A DNA stretch of 64,000 nt from Batkoa obscura (GCA_030770535.1 JASVEC010000002.1:558001-622000), one strand, 5' to 3'; counted from the stretch's first letter, positions 12,798-24,514 are shown. Notes: generated from the letters alone by a model not told the origin. Made by a program: numbers and translations.

Positions 12798-13583
12798 TCA
12801 ACTTGGAGTAGACATATAGGAGGGGATAGCTTCCAGAGGATGTGGAGTACTTAAAAGATCATTCACACCTAAAGTGACGTTTGAATAGATACTTGCTGCA
12901 TCTTTGGAATTTTTACGGAAAAAGTTTCTAATAGAACGTACCCTATCTCCATTGGTTTTATTACTAAATAAAACATCTGGTAAACTTCTTCTTCTCGTCC
13001 TAACTTTAGGACCTTCTTCTACCTTTGGTGTTGATGGCTCCACCTCTTCATTATCTCCAAGTATAAATGTTGACTGACAATTTTTCATTGGTATTGACAT
13101 TACAACAGTATTATTAGTAGATGCAATACTGATATATTGATGTAACAGCATTGCTACTGCAAAGTTGCCTTTAGCTAAAGCAATAGATAAAGGCGTAGAT
13201 CCATACTTATCCACTGAATTGGGATTTGCACCCTTACTGATCAAAAGCTCAACCAACTCTACACTACCATTAGCAGCCGCAAAGTGTAAAGGAGTTAGAC
13301 CTACTTCCTCATGACTTTTTGGAGTTAATAAGCTTCCTGAATATCTTCTCGATCTCCTTCTTGCATTGACGTCACTTCCCCTTTCAATTAGATATTCTAC
13401 TACTTGCAAATTACCACCACTACAAGCGGCATGGATTGGAAATAATCCATTAACAATGGAATCAATTGGTTGACCATTATCCAAAGCATATTTGACCCAA
13501 CCTATGTTACCTGAGATAGCACCAAGGTGTAAACCTAAGTTGACTGTTGAGCGCGGTTTAAACGTTTTTAATATTAAAGTCAT
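12798..13583 (-). CDS. Ankyrin-repeat protein
   Basis: Single-exon protein of 261 residues. The N-terminal 155 residues carry about four ankyrin repeats: GLHLGAISGNIGWVKYALDN; GLFPIHAACSGGNLQVVEYL; GLTPLHFAAANGSVELVELL; GSTPLSIALAKGNFAVAMLL, with typical TPLH and GADPN-like turns. An insert of about 20 residues (RRRSRRYSGSLLTPKSHEE) separates repeats 2 and 3. The C-terminal 90 residues are basic and Ser-rich, with RTRRRSLPDVLF and RSIRNFFRKN. Similar short ankyrin proteins with an RRxSLP tail are widespread in fungi (recalled). A role as a protein-interaction adaptor is likely; no specific function can be given. Confidence 0.88.
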   Translation of the reverse strand: MTLILKTFKPRSTVNLGLHLGAISGNIGWVKYALDNGQPIDSIVNGLFPIHAACSGGNLQVVEYLIERGSDVNARRRSRRYSGSLLTPKSHEEVGLTPLHFAAANGSVELVELLISKGANPNSVDKYGSTPLSIALAKGNFAVAMLLHQYISIASTNNTVVMSIPMKNCQSTFILGDNEEVEPSTPKVEEGPKVRTRRRSLPDVLFSNKTNGDRVRSIRNFFRKNSKDAASIYSNVTLGVNDLLSTPHPLEAIPSYMSTPS

Positions 13584-15301
13584 TTTTAAAACAAGAAAAA
13601 AAAATGAAATGAAAATAAGCTTGAGATGGAAAATTCAAACAATTTTATAAGAAGGGTAGGGCTTATGAGATTTGCCTTAATTTAGTAACTCGATAAGCAA
13701 TCTTTTTTAGTGACTAGCTTTTTTGTTGACTTGACACTAAGCTTAAGTTAGAGTAACAAATCAAATTGAAATTATGGGTTTGTTTAGATCATGAGTGGTT
13801 ACGTCACAATTCACGATAACTAAGGGGTCGGTTTAAATATTAAGTGTCCGATTGTTTGGATTGGATGAGAAATTATTAAAACATCACTAGAAAAGTCGAA
13901 GTTAATATTTAATTTAGAAGCTTAACAATTTAGATAATGTAATATCAATGTTAAAACATAAGTGGGTTGATTTATATTAATTTGTATAAGCAATAAATTA
14001 TAAAATGTTAGATAATAATAATGATAACAAAGAATAGCTATTAATATCCAGCAATGTTCATAATTAGAATACAAAGTAATAAACATTAATTAAAGCAATG
14101 TCAAAAACACAAAGATTATTGATTATATTCTTATTTCACGGGTTTATTTATACGGATAAATCTAAGAAAATTTGTAATAAAAATTTACAGCTTGATCTAG
14201 GTTTAATTACAAAATTTATTTAAAAATAAATTTTTTGTTTTACTATTTTGTTCATTTGTTATGTAACGTAAAGTTTGAAAAAAGTCACCAATAAAATGTT
14301 AAATCAAAAACTTAATTTTACCTAAAATTAAAATACAATTAGCCTTTACAATTAATGCTTGATTCATAGGAGGCTACTTAACTTTCCTGCGACCTAATTA
14401 ACTGTTCATTTAAGGATAAAATTTTGCTAAAAGCAAGTAAAACAAAAGATTAAGCATAAATTTTTTTGATAAGCGAATATTTAGCCCTAAAAATATCGCA
14501 AATTAAGTTATAATAGAGCTGCGTCAGTTATGTATTTTGTAAAAGATCAAAACTTTAGATTTGGATTAATCCATATTAATATTACACGAAATCTAGAGTC
14601 AAGTGTTATGCATTTATAAAGGTCCGGGTAGAGTCATAAAAAGAAATAAAAATTTATAATTTTCATAATGAAACTAGTAAAATAAAGTACACCTTAATTT
14701 GAAATTAAGGGCTGGAATTGAGATAGTGCCTCCTACCTGCCTCATTTTCTTTGGATTTTGGTTTAGCTTTTATGGAGTGATTAGAAATTATGTTTAAAAC
14801 GCTTCTGTAGATATTGTCTATCAGGAAGCAGGGTGTAGAACTGTATTCTTTATTAGAACTATTCGTTAGTTCATACAATGGGAAACAGTACTATTGAAGT
14901 TAGCTATAATTTGTTTTTTTGCATATAAAGATATAAAAAAAGTATTAACTATTATTTTATGGTTCTTTAATTGTTTTGGGGATTTAAAAAAGACTAAAAT
15001 AAACTAATCAAGGTTTAGTGAGTTTATAAATAGTTTATAAATTTAGTTGTCATTTTTATACCTCAATCTATAGAGGGTATATAGTTTTACACGCTATACA
15101 ATTTTAATACCTCAATTCTAATATTTAAATCCTGTTTAATATACTTTTTGTTATCTGATTTAAAATCTAAGGCGTAATTTATAATCACAAAAATAATACG
15201 GGAATGAAATAATTAGCATAAAATATTAGTGATAAAGGTAACTAAAAGCTGTGTAATATAATCTCGAAAATAAAAACATCTCAAAATTTATTTAACAAAT
15301 A
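13584..15301. other. Intergenic
   Basis: About 1.7 kb of AT-rich DNA in which I see no gene, tRNA or repeat copy. Confidence 0.5.
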
Positions 15302-16076
15302 TTATAAAGGATTCAATCCTTTTCTTAACATAGCTAAAGTTTGCTTAACATTCACAAAATAATCAATTTTTTGCTGGCGTGAAAACCTAGCAGATCTCCC
15401 AGAAGTAGAAGGAGTAACAAAAAGATACGTTTTTGTATAATCTGATAGATCTATTGATTTAGTAAACTTGTCTTCTAGGTTATCAAAATCATGAGTGATA
15501 GGTTCAAGTTGCAACCCAAGTTCAAACTTTTTCTTACCAGAAAAACATTCAAAAATTTGTTTCCCAAGGAAGCAAGCTATCTTTGGGCGATATTTTGAAA
15601 TCTTTTGTTTCAAAACAGGTACCCCTAGCATAATTTCTTTTCTGCTCAGGTCACTAATACTTCTCGATGGCCTTTCGACTAGGTTAGTAAACCCATAGTT
15701 ATATTCTTTTAGTAGTTTTACATCATCTTCAAATGTTAACTTTTCATTAACGAGTCCTATTTGTTTTTATAGAATTAAAAGCAGTGCTTAAATCACTTTT
15801 ACCTGACTCACAAAGAGCGGGCCAAAAGGCATTTGTTGGACCTGCAAAATGATGGTTTTTCAAGGAGCTTTGGAGCCCCGGGTTAATACCAATAAATAAT
15901 ATATCTAACCCAAACTTAAGACTATCTGTAAGTGGTTGATAAATTATATCTGAGTAATTTGTTGATTTAAACGTTTTGACTGGTTTTTCATTTAATAACT
16001 CATCCTTAGATTTAAATTTATTTATATGTCGTTTAAAACTCTCCAACTCTTTTTCTGAGTTTTGATTTTCGCTCAT
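15302..16076 (-). CDS. G/T mismatch-specific uracil/thymine DNA glycosylase (TDG/MUG family)
   Basis: Two exons (16076-15803 and 15756-15302; 46-nt intron) give 242 residues. Motif 1 is FIGINPGLQSS followed by HHFAGPTNAFWPALCESG, with the Asn of GINPG that in this family positions the hydrolytic water. Then come FTNLVERPS (the usual TN-V-RP element), KISKYRPKIACFLGK, and the late PSTSGRSARF element that corresponds to the substrate-recognition PSPSGRNA motif. Members remove uracil or thymine mispaired with guanine in base-excision repair. The gene is divergent from the uL13 gene, with 282 bp between starts. The exon join restores the SGL sequence typical at the end of motif 1, which supports the intron. 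Confidence 0.9.
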
Positions 16077-16358
16077 TAATTTAATAAAGTGGATAAGTAA
16101 AAGTTGTTCAAAAAACTGAATTGTTCGCTTAGAATTGATTTCATGGGATACTAAACATAAACTTTTTTCAAAAAATTTATTTGCAAACTTTCATTTAAGC
16201 CAATCAATTAAGCAATTTTAAAATATAACTATTTTAAATTCCCCTGTTAAAAATTTTTTAGATTTCAGCAAATAAGATCCTCGCCTCTTTATTTCGATAT
16301 TGCATTTCAACTACCCATTTCCTTCTTTTGAATTCGGAAGTCGATTTTATACACTAAG

Positions 16359-17146
16359 ATGAGCACTTTTGAAAAGGTAGGTTGCCTCTAAAATTTAATA
16401 CTTTAAGATAGCCAATCTAGTACACTATCTATACTTTGTTACAATGCCATCATTTATTTATTTACAATAGCAACAGTTATTCAAGTATCATATTATTTTA
16501 GGTTGTAGTTATTGACGGTAAGGGTCATCTCCTTGGTCGTTTAGCCTCCATTGTTTCCAAACAAATTCTTTCTGGACAAAAAGTTGTTGTTGTCCGTTGT
16601 GAAGAAATTAACGTTAGTGGTTCCCACTTCCGTAACAAGAGTAACTTTAAATTATATTATTAAAAAGCTTTTTTATTCATACTCCAATCTATAGTTAAGT
16701 ACAGCCACTACTTAAACAAACGTTGTCTCGTTAACCCAAAACGTGGTCCATTCCATTTCCGTGCTCCTTCCCGTATGCTTTACCGTGTCATCCGTGGTAT
16801 GGTCCCACACAAGACCGCCCGTGGTGCTCAATCTTTAGATCGCCTTAAGTTATTTGATGGAGTACCAGCTCCTTATGACAAGATGAAGCGTGTAGTTGCC
16901 CCAGCTGCTTTACGTGTACTCCGTCTTAAACCAGGACGTAAATTCACTGTCCTTAAGCGTATCGCTAGTGAAGTTGGATGGAAATACGAAGGTGTTATTG
17001 CTAAACTTGAAGAAAAGAGAAAGGTTAAATCTCAAGCCTTCTACGAACAAAAGAAAGCTCTTACTACTCTTCAAAACAAGGCTGTTGCCCAAAAGAACGA
17101 ACAAGTTGAAGATCTTTCTGCTCAACTTAAAGCTTTCGGTTATTAA
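16359..17146 (+). CDS. RPL16: 60S ribosomal protein uL13 (L13a/L16)
   Basis: Three exons (16359-16376, 16502-16640, 16695-17146) give 202 residues, the usual family length. Exon 1 codes only MSTFEK. The conserved N-terminal [38 protein letters not shown], then [25 protein letters not shown] and LKVFDG-type DGVPAPYDK leave no doubt. Codon use is shifted to C-ending and preferred codons (cgt, ggt, aag, ttc) compared with neighbouring genes, as expected for a very highly expressed protein. The promoter is shared with the divergent glycosylase gene. A pyrimidine-rich stretch precedes the start. Confidence 0.97.
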
Positions 17147-18672
17147 GTTGGAAGCTGTTAATTATATTAACTGTGAACAATAAAAATTAAAATGGTAATT
17201 TAATTTTATATAATAAAAATTAACAATTAAGTTAGATGCTATTGTTGTATGAGTAATTGGATATTGTAGTTTTTATTTTAGTATCGGGTTTATTATTTGT
17301 TTATTTGGAGTGTCAATTCATTTAGGAACAGAGATGATTTTAGCAAAGTGATTATTATCAATGTGAACAAGAGTACTTTAGGTTATTAGTAGTATCGTTT
17401 AATTTTAACATAGCATAGCTTTAACTCTATTAGAGATTTAATACTGAGTTAACTGAATAATATAATAAGTTTTCACCTTTTTGATTAGAACTACTAATAA
17501 TATAAACGAACTTGATATTTTTCTGATTGTTAATAGGCTATATGTATTCAATTAACATTGTCATGAGTAGTATTTGATTTTTTTTAAAAGTATTAAATAA
17601 ATAGTTAAAATAGTTTATTCATATTTTATCTCTGTTTTATTATTTACTATTGTAAAATAAAATTAGTAGAAAGTCATAAAAATTATTACATATTTTTTAA
17701 AATTAAAATATAGATTTAAGCTTAGAAGTATAAAAGATAAATTGTATGCTACTTGAAAATTCTACACAAATACTAAGTGAAAGCAAAAAGCTTGAAGGAT
17801 GGAGAGGTTAAATATGCGTGGTAGTCTTTTATATGGCTCTATTGTATTTGTTATGAGTAAAGCATGTAAGGTTTTATATAATCAAGTTACCTATCTCAGA
17901 GATATAACCAAAGGGAATAATTAGTACTAATAAAAAAATTGTATTGTTTCAGCTCCTCAAGAAATGATGCTCAAAACATCCTTTTAAAGTTTTGATTATA
18001 TCTTGGAGCTAAATTTTTCGATTAATATAAATCCTTGTGTATATTACAAGCGTACCACATGCAACAGGATCTTAGAAAAAAACTCATACCCATCCCCTCT
18101 AACTCCTCTATTCTTCAAACTATTTGATATCCTCTCATAGTAATGATTTTCTAATGATAAATTAATTTTATACTTAGCAATCAATTATTTCTTAATTTAA
18201 TTTTATATTCAAAAGAAAACAATTAATTGTAATACAATAAATTGCCCTTACATTTAAAATTTTGCAAAAGCATTGTTTTGGTAATATATTAATATCCTTA
18301 AAAAGCTCTGCAAAATGGCCTTTTTGGTATCATAGTTTATAATGGTTTTCCCAATGTTTTAATAATCTTTTTTATATTTATTACAAGAAAAATTACATGG
18401 GCTAAAACAAGTTATAAATACATGTAGTAACTTACATACTTTATTATAAATATGCACATAAATCTGACATTTTCGCTAAAACTAAAATTTAAATATATGG
18501 GTGTATCCCTTATTCGCCTAGCAAAGAATAGTTAGTATTATATTATATTTATTTCAGGATAGTTAAATATCATAGTTAATATAGTTATTAAGCTAGTACT
18601 CATTTTTGCTGGCTCTTAATATTGGATATTTAACTTAATAGATTATATTGATATGATAGGAATTATAAAGAA
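17147..18672. other. Intergenic
   Basis: From the uL13 stop to the first transposon end. No coding or RNA signal was recognised. Confidence 0.5.
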
Positions 18673-19945
18673 TATGGGGTTGTCTGAATTAGTTTCATTA
18701 TTTTATCCAATTTTAAAAAAATTTGTATTTTAAAAACTTCGCTTAAAATTCTATAAAATCACATCTTTTATTAAAACAAAAGTACCCAAACACAGTTCTA
18801 AACCATTATATTATAGCTCATACTGTAAGTTAGTTGAATTTCTACTAGATCTTAAATACATGTTCTTATAAAGCTTAATTGAGAAATATTTATTATCAAC
18901 TGCTTTATAACCAACATCGTAGATTTATTATCAAATAAATAAACTACTTTAATGTTATAATTACATTATTAATATATTGCCAAGTTAATAAATAGCTGCA
19001 TGGGAGGGAGTGGTCAGCCCCAAAACTATAATTGACCATCCCTATATAGTACAAGTAATAATAGTTTTTACATATTATTACAGTTACTTGTTCTTTGACT
19101 ATTTATTAACTTAGCTATTAATAACTTAAGTAATGTTAACATTTAACAATCTATTTCTATCATTCAAAAAACTACTTACTTGCTTAGTAAATATCGAAAT
19201 TTTTAAATTCTCTGTTATCTTCGTAAGGTAAGCTGGGATCGATCTTTTAATTTTTCTATTTTCTATAGACTCTATAACTTTAATTAGAATTATATCGCTT
19301 TTTTTGATGTATCACATACTGGATAACAATGTAGTTTATTGTTATGTTTAATAAAGTGTAGATACTTCTTAATGCCCTGCATCTCTATTATTCTTTTTGT
19401 ATTTTTGTTTCTTTTATACTTTTTAAAAATTATATCTGTTTTCCCATTATTAACAGTCGAGTTATTAATTTTATTATGCTCGCAAATAAAAGCCTCAAAT
19501 CTTGAAATTAATTGATCGATATCTTCTATTTTACCTAACGCTTCAAAACTACTTTTCCATTTTGAAAGGTTTCCAAAATGTCCATCAACTATACTTTTTC
19601 CATGATGCTCAGCAAAAAAATTAAGATTAACATTCAGACTACTATTTATTTTATGAATTTCTTTAAACATATAGTGTAGAAACTCTTGGGATCTAAAATG
19701 ATTTCCTGTATCTGCCCATATATTAATTTTTGTAAACTTTTTAAATAGAAGCTCTGTAGAGATCAAATTGATTAAACAATCTACTGCATATGCTGAATCA
19801 TGATTCAATATTTCAGATAAATAATCAAAGTAAACTTTGCCTATTGTTTTATTGTCTTTTAAATATAATACACCAAAACATCAAAACCTAATACTGATAT
19901 AGCTTGTTTATTATAATGATCTAAATTTATTGAATCTAATCTTGT
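18673..19945 (-). mobile_element. DDE element, inverted 3' half copy
   Basis: Starts with the element end TATGGGGTTGTCTGAATTAG and matches, in reverse, the right-hand 1.2 kb of the element at 21496-24514, with only scattered differences. It includes an open frame (19290-19808) that translates to exactly the same 172 residues as 23379-23897. The copy stops where the LTR-like repeat at 19946 begins. The near identity implies a recent event. Confidence 0.85.
19290..19808 (-). pseudogene. Transposase C-terminal fragment
   Basis: 172 residues identical to 23379-23897. It keeps WADTGNHFRSQEF and FFAEHHGKSIVDGHFG, which I read as the second and third acidic motifs of a DDE transposase. The N-terminal half and first catalytic motif are missing from this copy because the element is truncated at 19945. 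Confidence 0.75.
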
Positions 19946-20406
19946 TATGAAACTTGATACTCAGTTATTGGAGTCAAAAGCAGCTATTTCCTGGTTAACC
20001 ACACTGTAAGCCGAAATGCCTTAATTTGTGTGACTAAGATAGACTTGATTTATGAAAAATACTACATAATAGGCTATGAACTATGTAAGGCAAATAGAAT
20101 AGACGATACTAATGTAAAATCTACATAAAATACTATTAAATAAATTTGGTGGCTTTATTAAATGTACGAGATATCAGGGAATAATTTAGTTAAAGCCTCG
20201 ATCTGCTATACTCTAGAACCTCTTTCATACTCTAACAAGTATGGATATCAAAATGGGAAGATAATATTCTTTGGGATGGAGCTAGAAATTCTCACAGTAA
20301 ATCAAACTAAGAGCAGGGAATCGGTTGTCTCTGAACTCGAGAACACAACAACTTAATGATTATTATACTATAATCAATTATGGAGCTGACAAAGTGATAT
20401 TTCACA
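19946..20406 (+). repeat. LTR-like repeat, copy 1 (putative solo LTR)
   Basis: About 460 bp that starts ...TGAAACTTGATACTCAG and ends ATATTTCACA. It shares its full length with copies at 22443, 31554 and 60318 and is closest to the 31554 copy. The TG...CA ends and short terminal inversion suggest a solo LTR. No internal retroelement genes lie nearby, so it is treated as a fossil. A short-TIR DNA element is the alternative. Confidence 0.55.
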
Positions 20407-20409
20407 AAT

Positions 20410-20510
20410 TGAGGATTTTTTTTGGCTTCATTACTTTTTTTATCTTTTAAGCGCTATTTGAGTGGAAAAAATGTTAGTAAAACTGTTGAATATAAAAATA
20501 GATCCCAATT
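20410..20510 (-). mobile_element. MITE, TATGGGGATG family, diverged end
   Basis: Reverse-oriented copy with the core ttaagcgctatttgagtgg. The left end (gaggattttt) and right end (agatcccaatt) are both altered. It lies directly after the LTR-like repeat. Confidence 0.75.
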
Positions 20511-20629
20511 GCTAGTAATAAGAAAAAAAACATAATTTCTAAAAAATACAAAAACAGAGATACAAAGAAATAGCAAAGAAACGAGATACTAAAAACTATT
20601 TGTATTTTATTAAACATGATGATAAAGTA

Positions 20630-20731
20630 TATGGGGATGTATTTTTTGTTTAAGAATTTCACTAACAATCTTTCCATTCAATAGCGCTTAAAAAATAGAA
20701 AAGTAATGAAATCAAAAAAAACATCACCATA
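20630..20731 (+). mobile_element. MITE, TATGGGGATG family
   Basis: The left end TATGGGGATG and right end CATCACCATA bracket the normal core (tagcgcttaaaaaatag). Confidence 0.85.
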
Positions 20732-20735
20732 TTAT

Positions 20736-21010
20736 TATTCAACTCTAATGAATCAAAAAAAGTGATACAACTTTGATTAAAGTTTTGATATTTACTAAGC
20801 AAGTAAATGATTTATTAAATGATAAAAAATCAATTATTAGATATTAATATTATCTAAATTACTAATAGCTAAGCTAATAAATAATCAAAAAGTGAGTAGC
20901 TGCAATAATAGGTAAAGGCTATCCTTATATTGCTTGTATTATATATAGCCAATCATAGTTCTAGGTCCAACTATCCTCTCTTATGCAACTATTTATTAAT
21001 TTGGTAATAC
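20736..21010 (+). mobile_element. Diverged 3' remnant of the DDE element
   Basis: Aligns with 23880-24200 of the whole-length element. Shared stretches include gatatttactaagcaagtaa, ttactaatagctaagctaat and ctatttattaatttgg-like. It is clearly older than the inverted half copy and is truncated at both ends. Confidence 0.7.
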
Positions 21011-21052
21011 ATGGGAGTGTTTTTTTTGCCTCATCATTTTTTCTATTATTGT
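21010..21052 (-). mobile_element. MITE end fragment
   Basis: Only the right-hand terminal part of the family is visible (ATGGGAGTGTTTTTTTTGCC, then tcatcattttttctatt) before similarity is lost. Confidence 0.5.
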
Positions 21053-21230
21053 TGTTATAACAGCCAACTAAATAATATAAAAAACACATTTATACAAACT
21101 ATTCAATTGCTGTTATTATTATAATAGTACTAATAATAGTCAATAAAAATTTAGTATTGAGAATAAAAATTCACTTATTTAATTTCAAAACATTAAATAT
21201 TAAATTTTGATATTAGTAATATTTTATGTC

Positions 21231-21296
21231 AGCTAGTACAAATGGTAGCGCTTCAAACCAAATTGGACGCTCTGGGTTCGATTCCCAGTACAGCTT
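21231..21296 (+). other. tRNA-like sequence (pseudogene or SINE head)
   Basis: A perfect T arm (CTGGG-TTCGATT-CCCAG, i.e. a good B box) follows an A-box-like TAGTACAAATGG and a D stem GCTA/TAGC. The middle reads CTTCA-AACCAAA-TTGGA, which would place CCA (Trp) in the anticodon position, but position 33 is A rather than T, the stem pairs poorly, and the acceptor pairs over only four bases (AGCT/AGCT). A functional tRNA is doubtful; a tRNA-derived pseudogene or SINE head fits better. Confidence 0.4.
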
Positions 21297-22307
21297 AAAG
21301 AGATTATGATGAAAAATTTTGGATGTAAAACGCGTCTTAATCCTCTTTCACGAGAGGCAATCATGCAGATACTTCCAGTATGCCTTCCTTCTGATGCAAC
21401 TCTTTTTTTAATCATGGCTTTTTATATGATTGTATTCACTAAGTTGTATAAACTTAGTTGGTTTAATATAAATTAATATCAAGCAGCAAATAATGTATTG
21501 GGGCTGTCCTAATTGGTTTCAGAATTTAGAAATTAATCCAAATTTTAGAATTTTAAATTTATGTCTAATATGATGGTTAAATCTAAAAAGCCTAAAGTTA
21601 AATCTCTCCATTTAAAACTTATTTAAATTGTTTCCTTTTCTTAAATAGCTAATTTTCCTAACTATGTATTTTATGTTAGTTCTGTTAGATATTTAATAGA
21701 TATATAATATATAACTATATGATTATATAATTATATAAATACAGTTATTTGACTTTATTTTTTGTTGAAATAAAAATAAAATGCAAACTTTCATAATTAA
21801 ACTTCGAAATGGAATTTTTGAAAATTTAAATACAATAGGGAGGAGTACACAATATAAACATTGTAATTCGTTTACATCAATTTTGAAAGCTACTTATAAC
21901 AACCCAAGGTTTATGGAATTTTATAATAAAACAAAACAAAGAAAAGATATATTATCAAAGTTTGCTATCGATAATGATAAACTTAATCAACCAATGTATA
22001 AAATTAGTGCTTTGAGGGAAACAGGAAATAAAAATCAACAAGTAGCATTATTATCAACTATAGCTTCAGTATATTCTTTTGATGAATGTAAGAGTTTTGG
22101 GTTTAATATAAATAGAAATCAATATGATTATTCAAAAACAAGTAATAATAATAAAATATCAACATTAAAACCTATTATTAAAAATACAAAAAAAATTAAA
22201 GATGACCAAATTGAAACTATCATACAATATTTACTAAATGATTCAACTATTTCATCAAGATTTAATAATAAAAATAATGATAGTAAATATTCATCAGATA
22301 ATATATA

Positions 22308-22412
22308 TATGGGGATATATTTTTGTGTTTAAGAATTTTACTAACAACTTTTCCGCTTAAATAGCGCTTAAAAATGGAAAAAATAATGAAGTCAAAAAAA
22401 ACACTCCCATAT
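22308..22412 (+). mobile_element. MITE, TATGGGGATG family, inside transposase
   Basis: The left end TATGGGGATA and right end ACTCCCATA bracket the intact core atagcgcttaaaaatgg. It is inserted in the transposase frame of the 3 kb element. Confidence 0.85.
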
Positions 22413-22442
22413 ATTAAATAAAAGTAGAAGAATGATATATAG

Positions 22443-22905
22443 TGTGAAATCTGGTACTCAGGGTTTGGAGTCAAGAACAGCTATTGCTGGGTTGACTACA
22501 CTATAAGTCGAAAGGTCTTAGTTTATGTGGCCAAGATAGACTTGGACTATGAGGAATAGCACGTAATAGGTTACAAGCTATATAAGACAAATAGAATAGA
22601 CAATACTAATGTAAAATCTATGTAAAATACTATTAAGAAAACTTAGTGGCTTTATTAAATGTTCGAGATATCAAAGAATAACTCAGTTAAAAAGCCTCGA
22701 ACTACTATACTCTGTAAACTCTTTTATACTCTAACAAGTACGGATATCAAAATGGGAAGATAATATTCTTTGGGATGGAGCTAGAAATTCTCATAGCAAA
22801 TCAAAATAAGAATGTGGAACTGATTTTCTCTGAACTCGAGAACACAACAACTTAATGATTATTATACTATAATCAATTATGGAGCTGACAAAGCGATATT
22901 TCACA
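22443..22905 (+). repeat. LTR-like repeat, copy 2 (putative solo LTR)
   Basis: 463 bp from TGTGAAATCTGGTACTCAG to GCGATATTTCACA, inserted in the transposase region and flanked by ATAG / ATAA. It groups with the 60318 copy. There are no internal retroelement genes; it is a fossil. Confidence 0.6.
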
Positions 22906-24514
22906 ATAATAAATATTTGAATGATCTAAAAGATAAAGCAGTAGCTAGGTCAACATTTTTTAAATATATATCAAGTAATTTCAAAAACCCAGCAAGAAAA
23001 ACAGATCTATGTAATATATATGCCCAGTATATGGTTAGAAAAAAAGTTATTTGAAAATAAAATAAATACAGCAAAAAACAAAACAGAGATAGAAGAAATT
23101 TTCAACGAAGAAGAAAAATTATAAAAATTACATAAATTCTGTGTTGATACTCAAAAAAACACATTTAATGAAACTATCAAAAAATTAAATAATAAAAGTT
23201 GTATAATAGTTTTAGATTTTAAACAAAATATGGAAATAGGAACAAGACCAGATTCAATAAATTTAGATCATTATAATAAACAAGCTATATCAGTATTAGG
23301 TTTTGATGTTTTGGTGTATTATATTTAAAAGACAATAAAACAATAGGCAAAGTTTACTTTGATTATTTATCTGAAATATTGAATCATGATTCAGCATATG
23401 CAGTAGATTGTTTAATCAATTTGATCTCTACAGAGCTTCTATTTAAAAAGTTTACAAAAATTAATATATGGGCAGATACAGGAAATCATTTTAGATCCCA
23501 AGAGTTTCTACACTATATGTTTAAAGAAATTCATAAAATAAATAGTAGTCTGAATGTTAATCTTAATTTTTTTGCTGAGCATCATGGAAAAAGTATAGTT
23601 GATGGACATTTTGGAAACCTTTCAAAATGGAAAAGTAGTTTTGAAGCGTTAGGTAAAATAGAAGATATCGATCAATTAATTTCAAGATTTGAGGCTTTTA
23701 TTTGCGAGCATAATAAAATTAATAACTCGACTGTTAATAATGGGAAAACAGATATAATTTTTAAAAAGTATAAAAGAAACAAAAATACAAAAAGAATAAT
23801 AGAGATGCAGGGCATTAAGAAGTATCTACACTTTATTAAACATAACAATAAACTACATTGTTATCCAGTATGTGATACATCAAAAAAAGCGATATAATTC
23901 TAATTAAAGTTATAGAGTCTATAGAAAATAGAAAAATTAAAAGATCGATCCCAGCTTACCTTACGAAGATAACAGAGAATTTAAAAATTTCGATATTTAC
24001 TAAGCAAGTAAGTAGTTTTTTGAATGATAGAAATAGATTGTTAAATGTTAACATTACTTAAGTTATTAATAGCTAAGTTAATAAATAGTCAAAGAACAAG
24101 TAACTGTAATAATATGTAAAAACTATTATTACTTGTACTATATAGGGATGGTTAATTATAGTTTTGGGGCTAGCCACTCCCTCCCATGCAGCTATTTATT
24201 AACTTGGAAATATATTGATAATGTAATTATAACATTAAAATAGTTTATTTGTTTGATAATAAATCTACAATGTTGGTTATAAAGCAGTTGATAATAAATA
24301 TTTCTCAATTAAGTTTTATAACAAAATGTATTTAAGATCTAGTAGAAATTCAACTAACTTACAGTATGAGCTATAATAGAATGATTTAGAATTGTGTCTG
24401 GGTACTTTTGTTTTAATAAAAGATGTGATTTTATAGAATTTTAAGCGAAGTTTTTAAAATCCAACTTTTTAAAAAATTAGATAAAATAATGAAACTAATT
24501 TAGACAACCCCATA

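Larger units (their letters stand above)
21781..23897 (+). pseudogene. Transposase gene of the DDE element, interrupted
   Basis: The N-terminal part starts at an ATG (21781, MQTFIIKLRNGIFENLNTIG) and runs about 175 residues of Lys/Asn-rich sequence until the MITE. After the LTR-like insert a fragment reads LNDLKDKAVARSTFFKYISS. Then at about 23140-23325 comes CIIVLDFKQNMEIGTRPDS and SVLGFDVLVYY, with the likely first catalytic Asp. The last piece (23379-23897, open) has YFDYLSEILNHDSAYAVDC just upstream, WADTGNHFRSQEF (second Asp) and FFAEHHGKSIVDGHFG (Glu). Besides the two insertions there are stop codons between pieces, so this copy is not expected to make active enzyme. The DDE assignment of these three motifs is inference from spacing and motif shape. 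Confidence 0.65.
21496..24514 (+). mobile_element. DDE DNA transposon, whole length, with nested inserts
   Basis: The left end TATTGGGGCTGTCCTAATTG continues GTTTC. The right end, read inward on the other strand, is TATGGGGTTGTCTAAATTAG followed by TTTC. This gives terminal inverted repeats of about 25 bp. The target duplication is at most TA or TAT. It holds transposase pieces at 21781-22307, about 22906-23050 and 23130-23897. A MITE (22308-22412) and an LTR-like repeat (22443-22905) sit inside it, so the present 3019 bp correspond to roughly 2.45 kb before insertion. The superfamily is not assigned. Confidence 0.8.

Noticed and set aside
20162-20356. Open frame of 64 residues repeated near 31604-31798
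   Set aside because: Both lie wholly inside copies of the LTR-like repeat; the shared frame reflects repeat identity rather than a gene.
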